DNA from: Candidatus Dadabacteria bacterium
GTDB taxonomy: Bacteria; J088
Reading direction: 5' to 3'
Assembly (NCBI GenBank): GCA_003695505.1
Contig: RFIY01000006.1
Coordinates: 1-15,258 of the forward strand
Length of the DNA stretch: 15,258 bases
Both the position numbers and the translations under genes were made by a program. The notes under the pieces were generated by a model that saw only the letters and a program-made list of their open reading frames with translations, was not told the origin of the DNA and searched no databases. This document shows, in pieces, positions 14,543 to 15,258 of this stretch. How positions within the stretch are numbered: the stretch's first letter is position 1; each line of letters starts with the position of its first letter.

Positions 14543-15147
14543 AACGAAATGGCCTCTTCGTCGCCGCGCTCCTGGCGTGGCTGCCAATTGCGGTGGAGAT
14601 CGCATCGGCGGCATGCCCGCTGCCGGTCAAGGTCGAGGCGCTCGATGCGGCCGGACGAATTTTGGATACCGGAAGTGGCTTCGTGGCGCTTGACGGACGG
14701 GCCGTCATTACGGCCGCGCATGTCGTCGCAGACGCACATTCCGTTCGTATCGAGACACCCGATGGTATCCGGCGTCTGGCCAGAACTGCGGATCGCGACG
14801 TACGACGCGACGTCGCCGTGCTACGACTACGGGGCCGCGGGCTGTCCGTCGAAGGAAACCCGCAATTTCGCAGTGCACAGCGTGGCGATGCGGTAGACAC
14901 CATCGGTCATATCCCGACGCTCGGGTTTGTGATGTTTTCGAATCGTGTCCGCGCGACAAATATCCCGAGCCAGATGGGGCCAGTCATTGAAACCGAGGCC
15001 CCCTGGGTCGCTGGCATCAGTGGCGCCCCACTGGTTACGCCCGATTGCAGCGTCGTCGGCCTGGCCTCGTTCGGTACAAACGAACCGGTCCCCCACTACT
15101 ACGCGATACCGTCCGTGGTTATTACCGAGCTGCTCCATGAAGATTGA
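14539..15147 (+). CDS. Small exported trypsin-like serine protease
   Basis: A 202-residue protein of the S1-type chymotrypsin fold. The signal peptide is about 25 residues (IASAA before C26). The triad is visible: H61 in VITAAHVV, D91 in RRDVAVLRL, and S161 in AGISGAPLV. C26 and C170 may pair as a disulfide. C26 directly after the signal core could alternatively be lipidated, but SAAC is a poor lipobox. The protein is compact, with no PDZ domain as in DegP/HtrA, so it resembles stand-alone trypsin-like peptidases. The ATG at 14539 overlaps the previous stop as ATGA; a longer in-frame start (14443) inside the upstream gene is unlikely because it would bury the signal peptide. Substrate unknown; periplasmic or secreted action is inferred. 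Confidence 0.9.
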   Translation: MKRNGLFVAALLAWLPIAVEIASAACPLPVKVEALDAAGRILDTGSGFVALDGRAVITAAHVVADAHSVRIETPDGIRRLARTADRDVRRDVAVLRLRGRGLSVEGNPQFRSAQRGDAVDTIGHIPTLGFVMFSNRVRATNIPSQMGPVIETEAPWVAGISGAPLVTPDCSVVGLASFGTNEPVPHYYAIPSVVITELLHED

Positions 15148-15258
15148 AGGCGCCGCGAGCGCGCTGCTTGGCATCGTCCTGGCAATTCTGCTACCCGGAG
15201 GCGTCCGCGCCCACAGACAGGCCCTGCCCCGCGTCAATACCGCTCAAGCACTTCGACC
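15137..15258 (+). CDS. Exported protein, N-terminal fragment (cut by window end)
   Basis: An open frame begins with ATG at 15137, inside the last codons of the protease gene (11-base overlap), and stays open to the window end (40 codons). The start is a textbook signal peptide: MKIEG, a hydrophobic core ASALLGIVLAILL, then GGVRA as the probable cleavage site before HRQALP. Overlap, strand and signal peptide make it the third gene of the exported-protein operon. Nothing can be said of its function from the visible part. Confidence 0.75.
   Translation, partial: MKIEGAASALLGIVLAILLPGGVRAHRQALPRVNTAQALR

Overview
The window looks like chromosomal DNA of a fairly GC-rich proteobacterium, most likely a gammaproteobacterium. 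The reasons are the gene order moxR - DUF58 - DUF4381-like - batA - batB/C - batD, the two perfect E. coli-type CRP palindromes (TGTGA-N6-TCACA), and an FNR-type regulator gene. Genes are packed tightly. No RNA gene, insertion sequence, CRISPR array or phage gene was seen, and no gap between genes exceeds about 240 bases.

Left edge (1-623): the 5' part of a Crp/Fnr-family regulator on the minus strand, with an FNR-like N-terminal cysteine triad. Upstream of it is a perfect FNR-type box (TTGAC-N4-GTCAA), which suggests autoregulation. The rest of this gap holds two further short inverted repeats.

Centre (624-8285, minus strand): a seven-gene Bat (aerotolerance-type) operon, read from 8285 down to 624. 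It runs MoxR AAA+ ATPase, DUF58 protein, DUF4381-like membrane protein, BatA (VWA), BatB fused to BatC (VWA plus TPR), BatD, and a small membrane protein with an SH3-like domain. Every junction overlaps by 1 to 10 bases, and two genes use TTG or GTG starts. By analogy with known MoxR/VWA clusters, the cytosolic ATPase probably acts on the membrane VWA proteins in envelope maintenance or stress tolerance; the exact biochemical job of Bat systems is unsettled. Divergent from moxR is msrB, a zinc-type methionine-R-sulfoxide reductase, which fits a stress theme.

Right of centre (8793-13774, minus strand): a 1373-residue lipoprotein with Ig/Fn3-like domains and a C-terminal half of about 14 repeats, plausibly two seven-bladed beta-propellers. 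It is preceded by a well-placed class II CRP-type promoter. Upstream of that is a 242-residue cysteine-containing protein of unknown function.

Right edge (13946-15258, plus strand): three overlapping genes for exported proteins: an AgmX/TonB-C-like periplasmic protein, a small trypsin-like serine protease with a complete triad, and a third signal-peptide protein cut by the window end. A second perfect CRP palindrome lies between this operon and the divergent unknown gene. The window therefore shows two separate Crp/Fnr-type regulatory signatures: FNR-like at the left edge and CRP-like at the right.
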